Shown here piece after piece: positions 51,770 to 60,562 of a stretch of DNA of 64,000 bases. Source of the DNA: Xiheibacterium sp038325765 (GTDB lineage: Bacteria; Myxococcota_A; Polyangia; Nannocystales; Nannocystaceae); contig JBBQJI010000016.1 of NCBI GenBank assembly GCA_038325765.1, positions 1 to 64,000 of the forward strand, given 5' to 3'. Made by a program: the position numbers and the translations under genes. Below the pieces are notes generated by a model, which was not told where the DNA came from, did no database searches, and saw only the letters and a list, made by a program, of their open reading frames with translations. How positions within the stretch are numbered: the stretch's first letter is position 1; every line of letters begins with the position of its first letter.

Positions 51770-52942
51770 TCACCCCGCCCCGATCCCCTCCACCGTCTGA
51801 TCCCCGATCACCTCCAGCGTCCCCGGGCACTCGAGCGACTTCAGAAACGCGACCAGATCCCCGATCTGCGCCTCGCTCAGTCGCCGGTCCACGAGGTTCG
51901 CGTCCACCGGTCCGGCGACGGTCGTGATCCCACCCGACGCCATGATCCGCACGGCGTCCTCCAGCGTCGCGACGCTGCCGTCGTGGAAGTAGGGCGCGGT
52001 GTGGGAGACGTTGCGCAAGCTCGGCGTGCGGAAGGCGAAGGCGTCTTCGGGTTTGCCGGTGACCTTGCCGCGGCCGAGATCGACGCCCGTGGCGTTGGGA
52101 TCGCCCGCGCCCACGCCGGTGCGGTGGAAGAGGCCGTCACTGAAGTTGTCGCCGCCGTGGCAGATGATGCAGCCGCCGACACCGGTGAACAGGGCCCAGC
52201 CGCGCTTGGCAGCATCGTCCTGCGCGTCGTTGTCGTGGACGGTGTCACCGCAGAGCAAGGTGCGCTGGTAGGCCGACAGCGCCTGGGCGACGTGCATGCC
52301 GGTGACGGTGGTGCCGGGCGCGAGCGCGAAGACCTCGGCGAAGGCGGCGGCGTACTCGGGCGTGGCGCCCACCTCGGCGGCCTTGGCCTCGACGCCGTCG
52401 CCCAGCGCCATGTTGCCGCCCTTGAGCGCGCCGAGGCCCTGGGCCTCGAGCGTGTCGGCGCGGCCGTCCCAGTACAGCGCAGCGGACAAGCCGACGTTCC
52501 AGATCGTCGGGGTGTTGCGCGGCAGATCCTTCTGGCCGGGACCGAGGGCCTTGGTGCGACCGTCGGCGTTGCCGAGCTCGTTCTGATGGCAGCTGTAGCA
52601 GCTGCGCGTGCCGTCGACCGACAGCCGCTTGTCCATGAACAGGCGATGGCCCAGGGCGACCTTGGCGGCCGACATCGGGTTGTCGTCGGGCACCCGCGGC
52701 GGCACGTGGATGCCCTTGGGCAGCGTCCACGCCCAGGCCGCCGCCAGCGGGGCGTCGTCCTCGGCACCGGCCTTCGGGTCGTCGGCTGCGGGCCCGGCGG
52801 GGCTGCCGGCGGACTCGGCCGATCCGCGGGTCTCGGGCTTCGGGCGTGCCGCGCCATCGGTGCCGCCGCAGCCGGCAGCACCCCAACCCCCGACGACGAG
52901 AGCCACGCACAGGCCCACTGCCCACCGACGCATCGTATGCAT
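51770..52942 (-). CDS. Di-heme cytochrome c peroxidase (MauG/CcpA family) lipoprotein
   Basis: 390 residues. Signal WAVGLCVALVVGGWGAAGC (Cys25, lipobox AAGC), a Pro/Ala linker, then two c-type heme sites CYSCH (115-119) and CIICH (258-262). Family blocks: LGHRLFMDKRLSVDGTRSC, NTPTIWNVGLSAALYWDGRA, FAFRTPSLRNVSHTAPYFHD and LVAFLKSLECP. Such enzymes reduce hydrogen peroxide in the periplasm. I list the ATG at 52942; another ATG at 52933 is in frame. Confidence 0.93.
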   Translation of the reverse strand: MHTMRRWAVGLCVALVVGGWGAAGCGGTDGAARPKPETRGSAESAGSPAGPAADDPKAGAEDDAPLAAAWAWTLPKGIHVPPRVPDDNPMSAAKVALGHRLFMDKRLSVDGTRSCYSCHQNELGNADGRTKALGPGQKDLPRNTPTIWNVGLSAALYWDGRADTLEAQGLGALKGGNMALGDGVEAKAAEVGATPEYAAAFAEVFALAPGTTVTGMHVAQALSAYQRTLLCGDTVHDNDAQDDAAKRGWALFTGVGGCIICHGGDNFSDGLFHRTGVGAGDPNATGVDLGRGKVTGKPEDAFAFRTPSLRNVSHTAPYFHDGSVATLEDAVRIMASGGITTVAGPVDANLVDRRLSEAQIGDLVAFLKSLECPGTLEVIGDQTVEGIGAG

Positions 52943-52949
52943 GGAGCAG

Positions 52950-52955
52950 ACGCTA
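52950..52955 (-). promoter_or_regulatory. TAGCGT candidate -10 for the cytochrome c peroxidase gene
   Basis: Minus-strand TAGCGT ends 7 nt before the ATG at 52942. A divergent TACGCT (52994-52999) serves the opposite gene, so the 63-bp gap seems to hold two divergent leaderless promoters. Confidence 0.35.
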
Positions 52956-52993
52956 CCCGAGCGCCCGCGCGACCGCCACGGGTGCGGTGGTAG

Positions 52994-52999
52994 TACGCT
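52994..52999 (+). promoter_or_regulatory. TACGCT candidate -10 for the GT39-like gene
   Basis: TACGCT ends 6 nt before the GTG at 53006. Confidence 0.35.
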
Positions 53000-53005
53000 G
53001 CGCCC

Positions 53006-55156
53006 GTGATTTCGCGTGCGCAGCAGGCCGAGGCGACGCCGCCGGCGCTCGTGCCTGCGCTGCTGGTGGCCGCCCTCGCGGCGGTGTGGCTGCTGCCGGG
53101 CCTCGGCGACCACGGACTGTGGAGCGACGCGGAGCTGCCCGTGCTCGATCGCGCCCTCGCGGCCCTCGGCGAGGCCCGCACCGGGATGCTCCGCCAACCG
53201 GTGGTGCCCGAGGCGCTGCGCACCGCGGGCGTGTCGCTGTTCGGTGACGAGGTCGGCGTCCGTCTGCCCCATGCCCTCGCCGCTGTCGCGACGGCGGCCG
53301 CCTGCGCATGGCTGGCGATCGCCCGCGGACTCGGCCACCTCGGGGCGGCGGTCGCGGCCGCGGTGGTGGTGTCGATGCCGGTGTTCGCCAGTGGTGGGCG
53401 CACGGCGATCGGCAACCCCTTCGGCGAATGCTTCGGCGCGTGGGCGCTCGTCTTCGCGTTGCTCGCCGCGCGGCCGTCCTCGCCACTTCTGCGTGGCCTG
53501 CTGGGTTCGCTGTCGGTGGCTGCCTTGGTGACGGCGGTGGCGAGCGCGGGGCTCGTGCCCGGCGGCGTGATCACGCTCGTCGCGATCGCGACGATGGCAC
53601 CGCCGGCCTCGCGGATCGGCCGATGGGCCGTGGGGGTCGCCGTCGCGGTGAGCGGCGCCGTCGCGATCATGCTCGTCGCCGGTCAGGCCGACGGCTACAT
53701 CCCGCTGCTCGGCGCGTCCAAGGATCTCGAGCTGGTCGCCAAGCCCGAGCTGCGCCGCTTCAGCGCCGCGCTCGCGGATCTGGGCCACCAGAGCTTTCCT
53801 TGGCTGCCGGTCGGTCTGGTCGGCATCGCGCTGGGCCGCGATCGCGGGCTCGGGGCGTGGCTCGTGGGCGGCATCGTGATCGCCAGCGCGTGGTCGCTGC
53901 ACTTCGGGCGCGTCGACGTGCCGCTGCGGGTGCCGGTGGCCCTCGCGACCGCGGCCGCAGTCGGTGCGATCGCCGATCCCCAGGCGTTGCGCGCGGCCCG
54001 TCGCGCCGGCGTTCTGCTCGCGGCGCTGGGCATCATGGTCGTGGCCAAGGATCTCGAACTGGTGCCGCAGGACATCGCCGCGCCGATGTTCGCGTTCGCG
54101 GTCAACGAGTATCCCGCCGACGCGCTGCACACGGCGGCGCGGCTCGGGGGTTTCGCGAAGGCCGTCGCGCTGGCGCTGGTCGCCGGCCTCGTGCTCGCGC
54201 GCAAAGATGGGGCCGCGGGGCCGATCGAGCGCCTGCTCGGCCGCGTACGTGCAGCGTGGCGTGATGCGGTGCCGGCGGTGCTCGTGGTGCTGGTCGCGGT
54301 CGCCGGCAGCTGGCTGCAGTCGCGCACGCTGCTCATCGACACCTCCGCGAAGCTGTCGCCCAAGCGGGTGCTGACCGTGTTCGCCGCGCTGGCGGAGCAG
54401 GGCACCGTCGCCTCGGTGCTCGCCACCCATCGCGTGCGCGACCGCGGGCTGTCGTACTACGGACCCGCCGAGCTCGAGGCGCTGTCGAACCGTCGCGACA
54501 TGGCGACGCGTCTGGGCACCGAGGCGCCGCAGGCGATGCTCATGCGCACGATCGATCTGGCGCCGGTGTACCAGCAGCTGCGCAGCGGCGGCCTGCCGAT
54601 GTACGTGCTCGACGACTCGCACGCCACGCTGCGGCTGGTGTCCAACGTCCTGCCCGAGGGCATGACGGACCGCAACCGCATCCCCGAGGTGCTGTCGACG
54701 AGCCCGTATGGGCTCGAGCACGAGACCTTGGTGCGCTACGAGGAATTCGTCGAGGTGGTCGGCTGGGAGGTCGACGGTCCGATCGTCCGCGGTCGCGAGC
54801 ATACGCTGAAGCTCGAGCTCCGCGTGCTGCGGCCGCTGCCCGGCGGCGCCAAGATCTTCGCCCGCTTCGTCGGCGGCCGACTGTCGCGGATGAACCCCGA
54901 TCCGCAACCTCTCGCCGAGGATTTTTACCCGTGCAACCTGTGGCGCGCGGGCGACCACGTGCTGCACCGGTATACCTTCGTCGCGCCGATGCTCGAGATC
55001 CTGCCCGGCGAATACGACTTCGTGATCGGCCTGCGCCGCGGGGAGACCAAGAACTACACGATCACCGTGCCCGAGGGCGAAACCGGCGAGTTCGACGTGC
55101 GGATCGAAGATCCCAAGCGGGCCTTCGCGAAGATCGGACGCGTGCAGGTGTGGTAG
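53006..55156 (+). CDS. GT-C (GT39-like) membrane glycosyltransferase with C-terminal soluble domain
   Basis: 716 residues, GTG start. About ten membrane helices in the first 450 residues. The first external loop has GLWSDAELPVLDRAL with a D-x-E catalytic pattern, followed by GVRLPHALAAVATAAACAWL and GRTAIGNPFGECFGAWALVF, the ArnT/PMT layout. These use polyprenyl-linked sugars on the periplasmic side. The C-terminal 250 residues are soluble and end in a beta-rich domain (VGWEVDGPIVRGREHTLKLE; MLEILPGEYDFVIGLRRGET). Acceptor unknown. Confidence 0.8.
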   Translation: MISRAQQAEATPPALVPALLVAALAAVWLLPGLGDHGLWSDAELPVLDRALAALGEARTGMLRQPVVPEALRTAGVSLFGDEVGVRLPHALAAVATAAACAWLAIARGLGHLGAAVAAAVVVSMPVFASGGRTAIGNPFGECFGAWALVFALLAARPSSPLLRGLLGSLSVAALVTAVASAGLVPGGVITLVAIATMAPPASRIGRWAVGVAVAVSGAVAIMLVAGQADGYIPLLGASKDLELVAKPELRRFSAALADLGHQSFPWLPVGLVGIALGRDRGLGAWLVGGIVIASAWSLHFGRVDVPLRVPVALATAAAVGAIADPQALRAARRAGVLLAALGIMVVAKDLELVPQDIAAPMFAFAVNEYPADALHTAARLGGFAKAVALALVAGLVLARKDGAAGPIERLLGRVRAAWRDAVPAVLVVLVAVAGSWLQSRTLLIDTSAKLSPKRVLTVFAALAEQGTVASVLATHRVRDRGLSYYGPAELEALSNRRDMATRLGTEAPQAMLMRTIDLAPVYQQLRSGGLPMYVLDDSHATLRLVSNVLPEGMTDRNRIPEVLSTSPYGLEHETLVRYEEFVEVVGWEVDGPIVRGREHTLKLELRVLRPLPGGAKIFARFVGGRLSRMNPDPQPLAEDFYPCNLWRAGDHVLHRYTFVAPMLEILPGEYDFVIGLRRGETKNYTITVPEGETGEFDVRIEDPKRAFAKIGRVQVW

Positions 55157-55161
55157 CCGCC

Positions 55162-56406
55162 GTGGCAAGCGCCCGGGCCGCCCGGGCCGCCCGGGCACTG
55201 GTGTTCGTCGCATTGACGGCGACGAGTCTCGGTCAGGGTGTGGGCATGGCATGGGCGGCGGAATCGTCCGCCCCGTCCGAGCCGCCGCTGCCGCCCGAAA
55301 ATGTCCCGCTGCCCATCGACATTCCGACGGCGCCGGTCCCGACGACGCCGGTCGAGGTGCCGCCGCCGTTGGGCCCGCCGCCGCTGGGTGATCCCGAGGA
55401 TCCGCGCCTGCCCACGCCACCCCGTGGACCGGTTCCCCCCCGTGGAACGGTTCCCCCCCGTGGACCCGGTCTGGTGGATGGGGCGACCGACGCCGCGGTG
55501 GCGGACGACCCCGCCGCGGACTCGGGTCCGCTCGGGATCGATCTGGAGTGGCGCGCCCCCGCCGGCTGCCCCGGCGCCGATCGGGTGGTCGCCGTCATCG
55601 CGGCGCTCGTGGGGCGCGACGTCGTCCTCGATCCCACCGGTGTCATCGCCATACGCGCCGACATCGTGGCCGCGGGCGGACGGTGGTCGCTCACGCTCGC
55701 GGTCGAGGGGCCCGGCGGCACCGAGCAACGCACGATCGACGCGCCGGGCTGCGAGGTGCTCACCGAGGCGGCGGCGCTCGTCATCGCGACCAACTTCGAT
55801 GCCGCCGGCGTCGCGGCCGCCCTCGCTCGTGGGGCGAGCGACGAGCGGAGCCCACGCCGCCCGCCGCCGGATTCGAACGAAGCGGTGCGCAGCGGTCCGC
55901 GGCGCGTCGGTCTGGGGATCGCGGTGCAGGGCGGGCCGGTGCTGGGCGCGACGCCGAAGGTCACCGGCTGGCTGCAGGGCGGGCTCGACGTGTCGATCGG
56001 TCGCGCGATCATCGGTGCGCATGCGGGCCACGGGTTCGCGCGCCAGGCGGGCGGGCCAAGGACGCTGCGTGCGGCGCTCACCGTCGGCGGCGTGCGCGGC
56101 TGCTTCGCGCCGACCCAGGGCCGCCTCGCGGTCCCGCTGTGCGGGATCGTCGAGGCGGGCGCCGTGACGGCGCAGGCGCAGGGCGAAAAGGGGCGGCTGC
56201 GCGCGCCGTGGCTGGGCGCGGGCGCGGGCGCGGGCGTCCAGTGGTCACCGCATCCTCGGCTCGCGCTGGTGGGTGGTGTCGACGCGCTGGTGTCGATCCT
56301 ACGCCCCACCGCGACGGCGCAGGGACCCGGCGGCGAGCAGACGCGCTACCGCATGCCGCCGGCCTCGGTGCGGGCGACGCTGGGCATCGCGGTACGCCTG
56401 CGCTGA
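55162..56406 (+). CDS. Secreted Pro-rich protein with C-terminal barrel-like domain
   Basis: 414 residues from GTG 55162 (GTG 55150 also possible). Signal peptide ALVFVALTATSLGQGVGMAWA cleaved near AWA-A (split to the last 20 residues here). A Pro-rich linker contains PPRGTVPPRGPG repeats. A middle domain begins LEWRAPAGCPGADRVVAVIA with a conserved Cys pair to PGCEVLTEAAALVIAT. The end is Gly-rich strands (GLGIAVQGGPVLGATPKVTG; LGIAVRLR), possibly an outer-membrane barrel. Immediately follows the GT39-like gene. Function unknown. Confidence 0.65.
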   Translation: MASARAARAARALVFVALTATSLGQGVGMAWAAESSAPSEPPLPPENVPLPIDIPTAPVPTTPVEVPPPLGPPPLGDPEDPRLPTPPRGPVPPRGTVPPRGPGLVDGATDAAVADDPAADSGPLGIDLEWRAPAGCPGADRVVAVIAALVGRDVVLDPTGVIAIRADIVAAGGRWSLTLAVEGPGGTEQRTIDAPGCEVLTEAAALVIATNFDAAGVAAALARGASDERSPRRPPPDSNEAVRSGPRRVGLGIAVQGGPVLGATPKVTGWLQGGLDVSIGRAIIGAHAGHGFARQAGGPRTLRAALTVGGVRGCFAPTQGRLAVPLCGIVEAGAVTAQAQGEKGRLRAPWLGAGAGAGVQWSPHPRLALVGGVDALVSILRPTATAQGPGGEQTRYRMPPASVRATLGIAVRLR

Positions 56407-56435
56407 GCGCCGGGCGATCGTGCAGCCGGGCGCGC

Positions 56436-56441
56436 TACACT
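56436..56441 (+). promoter_or_regulatory. TACACT candidate -10 for the small family A polymerase gene
   Basis: TACACT ends 8 nt before the GTG at 56450, the same geometry as recN and adk. Confidence 0.4.
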
Positions 56442-56449
56442 GCGCCGCA

Positions 56450-58135
56450 GTGGCGCTGTCGCACGAGCCGTCCAGTCGCGGACGCGGCGGGGCGCGTGAC
56501 GCTACGCCCGAGTCCGCGCTGCCGCCATGGCCTTCGGGGCGCCCGCAGCTCGTCGCCGACCCCGTGCAGGCCGCCGCGATCGTAGACGAGTGGCGGGCCG
56601 CCGCGATCCCTTCGATCGCGATCCACGTCGCCGCATCGTCGACCGAGCAGCGCGCCGACACCGACGATCACCGCACCGGCGAGATCTGGGCCGTGGCCGT
56701 GGCCCGCGGCGACGACGGGGTGGTGACGGTGCTGTGCGGCGAAGCCCTGGCTGCCGTGGCCGCGCTGCTGTCGTGGTGGGCCGAGCCCTGCGGCCCCTAC
56801 GTCGTCGTGCACGGTGGCCAGGCTGCGCTCGGTCGACTCTCGCGCACCGGTCCGTCGGTCCCCACGCTGCGACTGGGCTGCACACAGATCGCCGCCGTGC
56901 TCCTCGCCGAGGGCACGCGCGGCGGCGATCCGCCCGATCTGCGCGAGTGCGTCCGCCGTGTCCTGCACCACGATCTCATCGCGCCGGCCCGCGTGCTCGA
57001 CGATGCATCGGACGGCTATGTGCAATGCGCGGTCGCGGCCTCGGCAGTGCACGCGTTGGTGACGGCGATGGTGCCGATGCTGCGGCGGCGCGGGCTCACC
57101 ACCGCGTACCGCCTCGAGTGCGCGCTCATCCCCGCGGTGGTGGCGATGGAGCGCGCCGGCATGCCCTGCGACGCGGCGGCGTTCGAGCGCATCGCCGCGA
57201 CGTGGCGCGACGAGCGGGGCCACGCCACTATTCCGGAGCGCATCGCCCGACTCGACAAGCTGATCTCCACCTATGCACGTTGGCCCCGCGATCACGTGCG
57301 GGGCGATCGCATCCACTGCCGGCTCCATCCGCTCACCGCCGACTCGGGGCGGTTCTCGTGCACCGATCCCAACTTGCAGCAGGTGCCCAGCGAGCACACC
57401 GCACCGGGGTTGCGGGCGACGTTCAGGCCGCGGCCGCCGGCGGTGCTGGTGGTCGCCGACTACGCGCAGATCGAGCTGCGCGTGGCTGCCCATCTCGCCC
57501 GGTGCCCGGCGCTCACCCAGGTCTTCCTCGACGGCCGCGATCCCCACCGCGCGACCGCGGCCACGCTGACCGGCAAGCCCGAGCCCGAGGTCACTGCGCA
57601 CGAGCGCAAGCTGGCCAAGGCCGTGAACTTCGGATTCCTGTTCGGCATGGGCGCCGAAAGATTCCGCGACTACGCGCGCACCGGCTACGGCGTCCTGCTC
57701 GACGACGGCGAGGCCCGCCGCGCCCGCGAGGCGTTCTTCACCACCTTCCCAGGGATCGCCGCCTGGCATCGCCGCGTCGGCGAGCTGTGTCGGCGAAAGG
57801 GGCCCTTGGTGGTGCGCACGGCGCTGGGCCGACGCAAGCGGTTCACGGCGGAACGCGTGAGCGTGCCGGCGGCGCTCAACATCCCCGTACAGGGCACCGC
57901 CGCCGAGGGGTTCAAGCGGGCGATGATCGAGCTGCGCGGTGTCCTCGACGCGCTGGGCGGTCGCGGGGTGCTCGTGGTCCACGACGAATACCTCGCCGAG
58001 GTCCCCGCCGAGCATGCCGAGCAGGCACGCACGCAGATCGCTGCGGTCATGGAATCGGCGATGGCTGCGGTCGTGACCCGGGTGCCGATCGTCGCCCTCG
58101 CGCGCATCGTGCCCTCGTGGGGCGAGGCCGATTGA
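56450..58135 (+). CDS. Small family A DNA polymerase with degenerate proofreading domain
   Basis: 561 residues from GTG 56450. Polymerase motifs: DSGRFSCTDPNLQQVPSEHT, motif A VVADYAQIELRVAAHLARCP (about 336), motif B HERKLAKAVNFGFLFGMGAE (about 389) and motif C LVVHDEYLAEV (about 510). The N-terminal 220 residues fit a 3'-5' exonuclease fold, but the acidic D-x-E residues are absent (SIAIHVAAS), so no proofreading is expected. There is no 5' nuclease domain. Much shorter than Pol I (about 900). Likely an accessory, repair or translesion polymerase; a separate polA is expected elsewhere. Confidence 0.85.
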   Translation: MALSHEPSSRGRGGARDATPESALPPWPSGRPQLVADPVQAAAIVDEWRAAAIPSIAIHVAASSTEQRADTDDHRTGEIWAVAVARGDDGVVTVLCGEALAAVAALLSWWAEPCGPYVVVHGGQAALGRLSRTGPSVPTLRLGCTQIAAVLLAEGTRGGDPPDLRECVRRVLHHDLIAPARVLDDASDGYVQCAVAASAVHALVTAMVPMLRRRGLTTAYRLECALIPAVVAMERAGMPCDAAAFERIAATWRDERGHATIPERIARLDKLISTYARWPRDHVRGDRIHCRLHPLTADSGRFSCTDPNLQQVPSEHTAPGLRATFRPRPPAVLVVADYAQIELRVAAHLARCPALTQVFLDGRDPHRATAATLTGKPEPEVTAHERKLAKAVNFGFLFGMGAERFRDYARTGYGVLLDDGEARRAREAFFTTFPGIAAWHRRVGELCRRKGPLVVRTALGRRKRFTAERVSVPAALNIPVQGTAAEGFKRAMIELRGVLDALGGRGVLVVHDEYLAEVPAEHAEQARTQIAAVMESAMAAVVTRVPIVALARIVPSWGEAD

Positions 58136-58150
58136 CGGCGCCCGCGGGGC

Positions 58151-59566
58151 TCACGAAGGGGACACCGCGGGCCGCGTGCAGCCGTGACACGGGATCATAC
58201 GGATGTCGCAGGCGTCGCGGCCGTGGCGTGGCCGACGCTCGGCTGGAACATCGGTGGCGCAGCGGTGGGGCGCAGCGGTGTGGCGCAGCGGTGGGGCGCA
58301 GCGGTGGGGCGCAGCGGTGTGGCGCAGCGGTGGGGCGCAGCGGTGGGGCGCAGCGGTGGGGCGCAGCGGTGGGGCGCAGCGGTGGGGCGCAGCGGTGGGG
58401 CGCAGGGCCGGCGACAGGACCGAGCCGGCGCCGATGCGATGGGGTCGCCCCCGCCACACCACCTCGCGGCGAACCCATGCGCACGCCCAGATCCCGAGCA
58501 TCATCAGCTCCTTCAGCGGCACTGCGGCGAGGTAGAGCGCGGGCGGCCACGCGCCACGCAGGGCCCGGGCCTGCACCGCCTCGAGCCCCGCGAGCCAGAC
58601 GACGCCCCCGAGCGCGGCCAGGGCGAGTGCGGCGTCGCCTGGGTCCTCGGTGCACGCCGCAGCCACGACGACGGCGAGGAGCCACGGACACGGCGACAGC
58701 ACTGGCTCGATGACGTAGGCGCAAGGCGCGATCCAACGCCGCATCTGGCACCACCGCAGGTGGCGCTCGACGAAGCGGCGCATCGACCAGCCGGCGCTCC
58801 GTGCCGCGACGACATGGGAGGAGATGCGCACGCCGAGTCCCGCGCGGGCGAAGGCCTGGCCGAGCACGTAGTCCTCGCCGAGGACCCGGCCCAGCGCCGG
58901 CAGGCCGCCTACGGCGTCGAGATCGCAGCGCCGCATCAGCAGCGATTTGCCGATCACGCACGGGTGACCGCCGAGCTCGGCGCCGCACACCCCGGCGGCG
59001 GTGAAACCGTTGATCTGCAGGTTCTCGAGGATAGCCCCGAGCCCCTCGTCGTCGGTGCCCGCGATCAGATTGCCGACGAGGCCCACCCCCGGCGACTGCA
59101 GCTCCGCCGCCATCGCCCGCAGATAGGTGGGCCCAACGCGAACATTGGCGTCGTTGACGAGCAGCAGCGGATGGCGTGCCACGGCGGCCAGGCCGATGAG
59201 GTTGGCGACCTTGGGGTTGGCAGCGGCTCCGGGGTCGGTGAGCACGACGCGGATGCGGTGCTCGGGGAACTCGCGGGCCAGGGCGCGGGCGACCACGAGC
59301 GCCGGATCGGCGAAGTCGCTGGCGCCGAGCACCAGCTCGAATGGCCCGGGATAGTCCTGCCGCAGCAGCGAGCGCAGGTTGTCGCGCAGACCGTCGTCGC
59401 CGCCCCGCAGCGGCTTGAGCACGGAGATCCCGGGGGCGGCCCGCAGTGCGGGCACCCGTCGCCGGGCGTGGGCGAGGACCACCGCGCAGAGCAGCGTCCG
59501 CACGACGATCGAGGTTGCGGCGACGATGGTGATCACGGCGATGATCGGGTGCTCCAGCGTGCTCAT
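58151..59566 (-). CDS. Ceramide-glucosyltransferase-like GT21, C-terminal tail from a minisatellite
   Basis: 471 residues. N-terminal membrane helix, then a GT2/GT21 domain: ISVLKPLRGGDDGLRDNLRS, LLLVNDANVRVGPTYLRAMA, LGEDYVLGQAFARAG and a (Q/R)xxRW-like RHLRWCQMRRW. Two C-terminal helices follow (WLLAVVVAAACT; LYLAAVPLKELMMLG). The ceramide/hopanoid glucosyltransferase class adds sugar to a lipid. After about residue 375 the frame runs into the 13-bp repeat and encodes 13-residue units such as RPTAAPHRCAPPL, then ends. The tail is probably not part of the ancestral enzyme. Confidence 0.82.
   Translation of the reverse strand: MSTLEHPIIAVITIVAATSIVVRTLLCAVVLAHARRRVPALRAAPGISVLKPLRGGDDGLRDNLRSLLRQDYPGPFELVLGASDFADPALVVARALAREFPEHRIRVVLTDPGAAANPKVANLIGLAAVARHPLLLVNDANVRVGPTYLRAMAAELQSPGVGLVGNLIAGTDDEGLGAILENLQINGFTAAGVCGAELGGHPCVIGKSLLMRRCDLDAVGGLPALGRVLGEDYVLGQAFARAGLGVRISSHVVAARSAGWSMRRFVERHLRWCQMRRWIAPCAYVIEPVLSPCPWLLAVVVAAACTEDPGDAALALAALGGVVWLAGLEAVQARALRGAWPPALYLAAVPLKELMMLGIWACAWVRREVVWRGRPHRIGAGSVLSPALRPTAAPHRCAPPLRPTAAPHRCAPPLRHTAAPHRCAPPLRHTAAPHRCATDVPAERRPRHGRDACDIRMIPCHGCTRPAVSPS
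58256..58398. repeat. Eleven tandem copies of a 13-bp repeat
   Basis: Unit GGCGCAGCGGTGG. Eleven head-to-tail copies (143 bp), two of them ending TGT, plus a degenerate twelfth to about 58411. On the minus strand it lies inside the 3' end of the GT21 gene. Thirteen is not divisible by three, so three copies read as one 13-residue peptide period. Confidence 0.95.
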
Positions 59567-59710
59567 GACGGCTTCGTCCGGATCCCATCCGACCAGCGGG
59601 AGGTGACGTCACCGGGCGGTCGCGGTGACAGCGGGGTGAACTGTGGCGCCGCCGCCGTACTGTCACGTCCACGTGATCGCAGCGCCTCGAAAGCCCGCCA
59701 ATGTGGGTCC

Positions 59711-60562
59711 GTGGAATCGACCCGCATCCGTCGTCTGGTCCATCTGTCCGACCTGCATTTTGGTGCGTCACCGCGGCTCGAGGCGCGCACCGCCGCGGTG
59801 GTCGACGACCTCGTCGCCCGCAACGTCGACCACGTCGTGGTGACCGGTGACATGACAGAGCACGGTACGAACGAGGAGTTCGAACGCTTCTGCCGGGTGT
59901 TCGAGCCGCTGGCGCAGCGCCGGCGACTGACGGTGATCCCCGGGAATCACGATCGACTCGGCGACGACGTAGCGGAGCTGACCATGGGCGGACAGCGGGT
60001 CCGCGTCGAGCGACGCGATGGCCTGCACCTGGTGCTCGTCGACAGCACCCGCACCAACCCCGGCTTTGCGTTCGTCGCCCATGGCCGCCTCGACGACACC
60101 GACCTCGCCGCCATCGATCGCGCGCTGCGGCAGGCGGCGCCGGGCAGCCTGGTCTGCGTGCTGCTGCATCACCACCCGTTGGCGATGCCGCACGAGTCGT
60201 GGCTCGAGGCCCTCGGCGATCGGGTGGGTCTGCCGTTCGGTCAGGCGCTCGACCGCGGCGAGGCGCTCGTCGCCCTCGCCCGCGGGCGCGCCGATCTCGT
60301 GCTCCACGGCCACCGGCACCGCCCCCGCGGCACGTGGATCGAGGGCGCGCGACCGCTGGGCATCTTCAACGCGGGCTGTTCGCCGCAGCTGGGCTGTGGC
60401 CGCGAGTTCCTCCACCGCGGCGGTGCGGTGCTCCGTGGCTGGCACGAGGTGCGCGGTGGCTCGGCCCGGTCGCATCGCCGCGATCGCGTCGTGCCGCCAC
60501 CGTCGCTCGAACTCCCGTCGCTGCCCGCATCCGCAGATCTGTCGCTCGCTGCCGTGCGGTGA
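59711..60562 (+). CDS. Calcineurin-type metallophosphoesterase
   Basis: 283 residues from GTG 59711. Metal-binding motifs in order: HLSDLHFG (Asp, His), VVTGDMTEHGTNEEF, VIPGNHDRLG, LLHHHPLAM and LVLHGHRHRPRG. The Icc/CpdA-like layout fits a soluble phosphodiesterase; the substrate cannot be read from sequence. A divergent 144-bp gap separates it from the GT21 gene. Stop overlaps the start of a kinase relic. Confidence 0.9.
   Translation: MESTRIRRLVHLSDLHFGASPRLEARTAAVVDDLVARNVDHVVVTGDMTEHGTNEEFERFCRVFEPLAQRRRLTVIPGNHDRLGDDVAELTMGGQRVRVERRDGLHLVLVDSTRTNPGFAFVAHGRLDDTDLAAIDRALRQAAPGSLVCVLLHHHPLAMPHESWLEALGDRVGLPFGQALDRGEALVALARGRADLVLHGHRHRPRGTWIEGARPLGIFNAGCSPQLGCGREFLHRGGAVLRGWHEVRGGSARSHRRDRVVPPPSLELPSLPASADLSLAAVR

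Noticed and set aside
51770..55420. 1216-residue minus-strand open frame spanning the peroxidase and the GT39-like gene
   Set aside because: Only the downstream part (51770-52942) has family similarity and a signal sequence; the rest is antisense to a well-supported gene.
58256..58411. Possible CRISPR or attachment site in the 13-bp repeat
   Set aside because: No unique spacers, no integrase or tRNA; a plain minisatellite.
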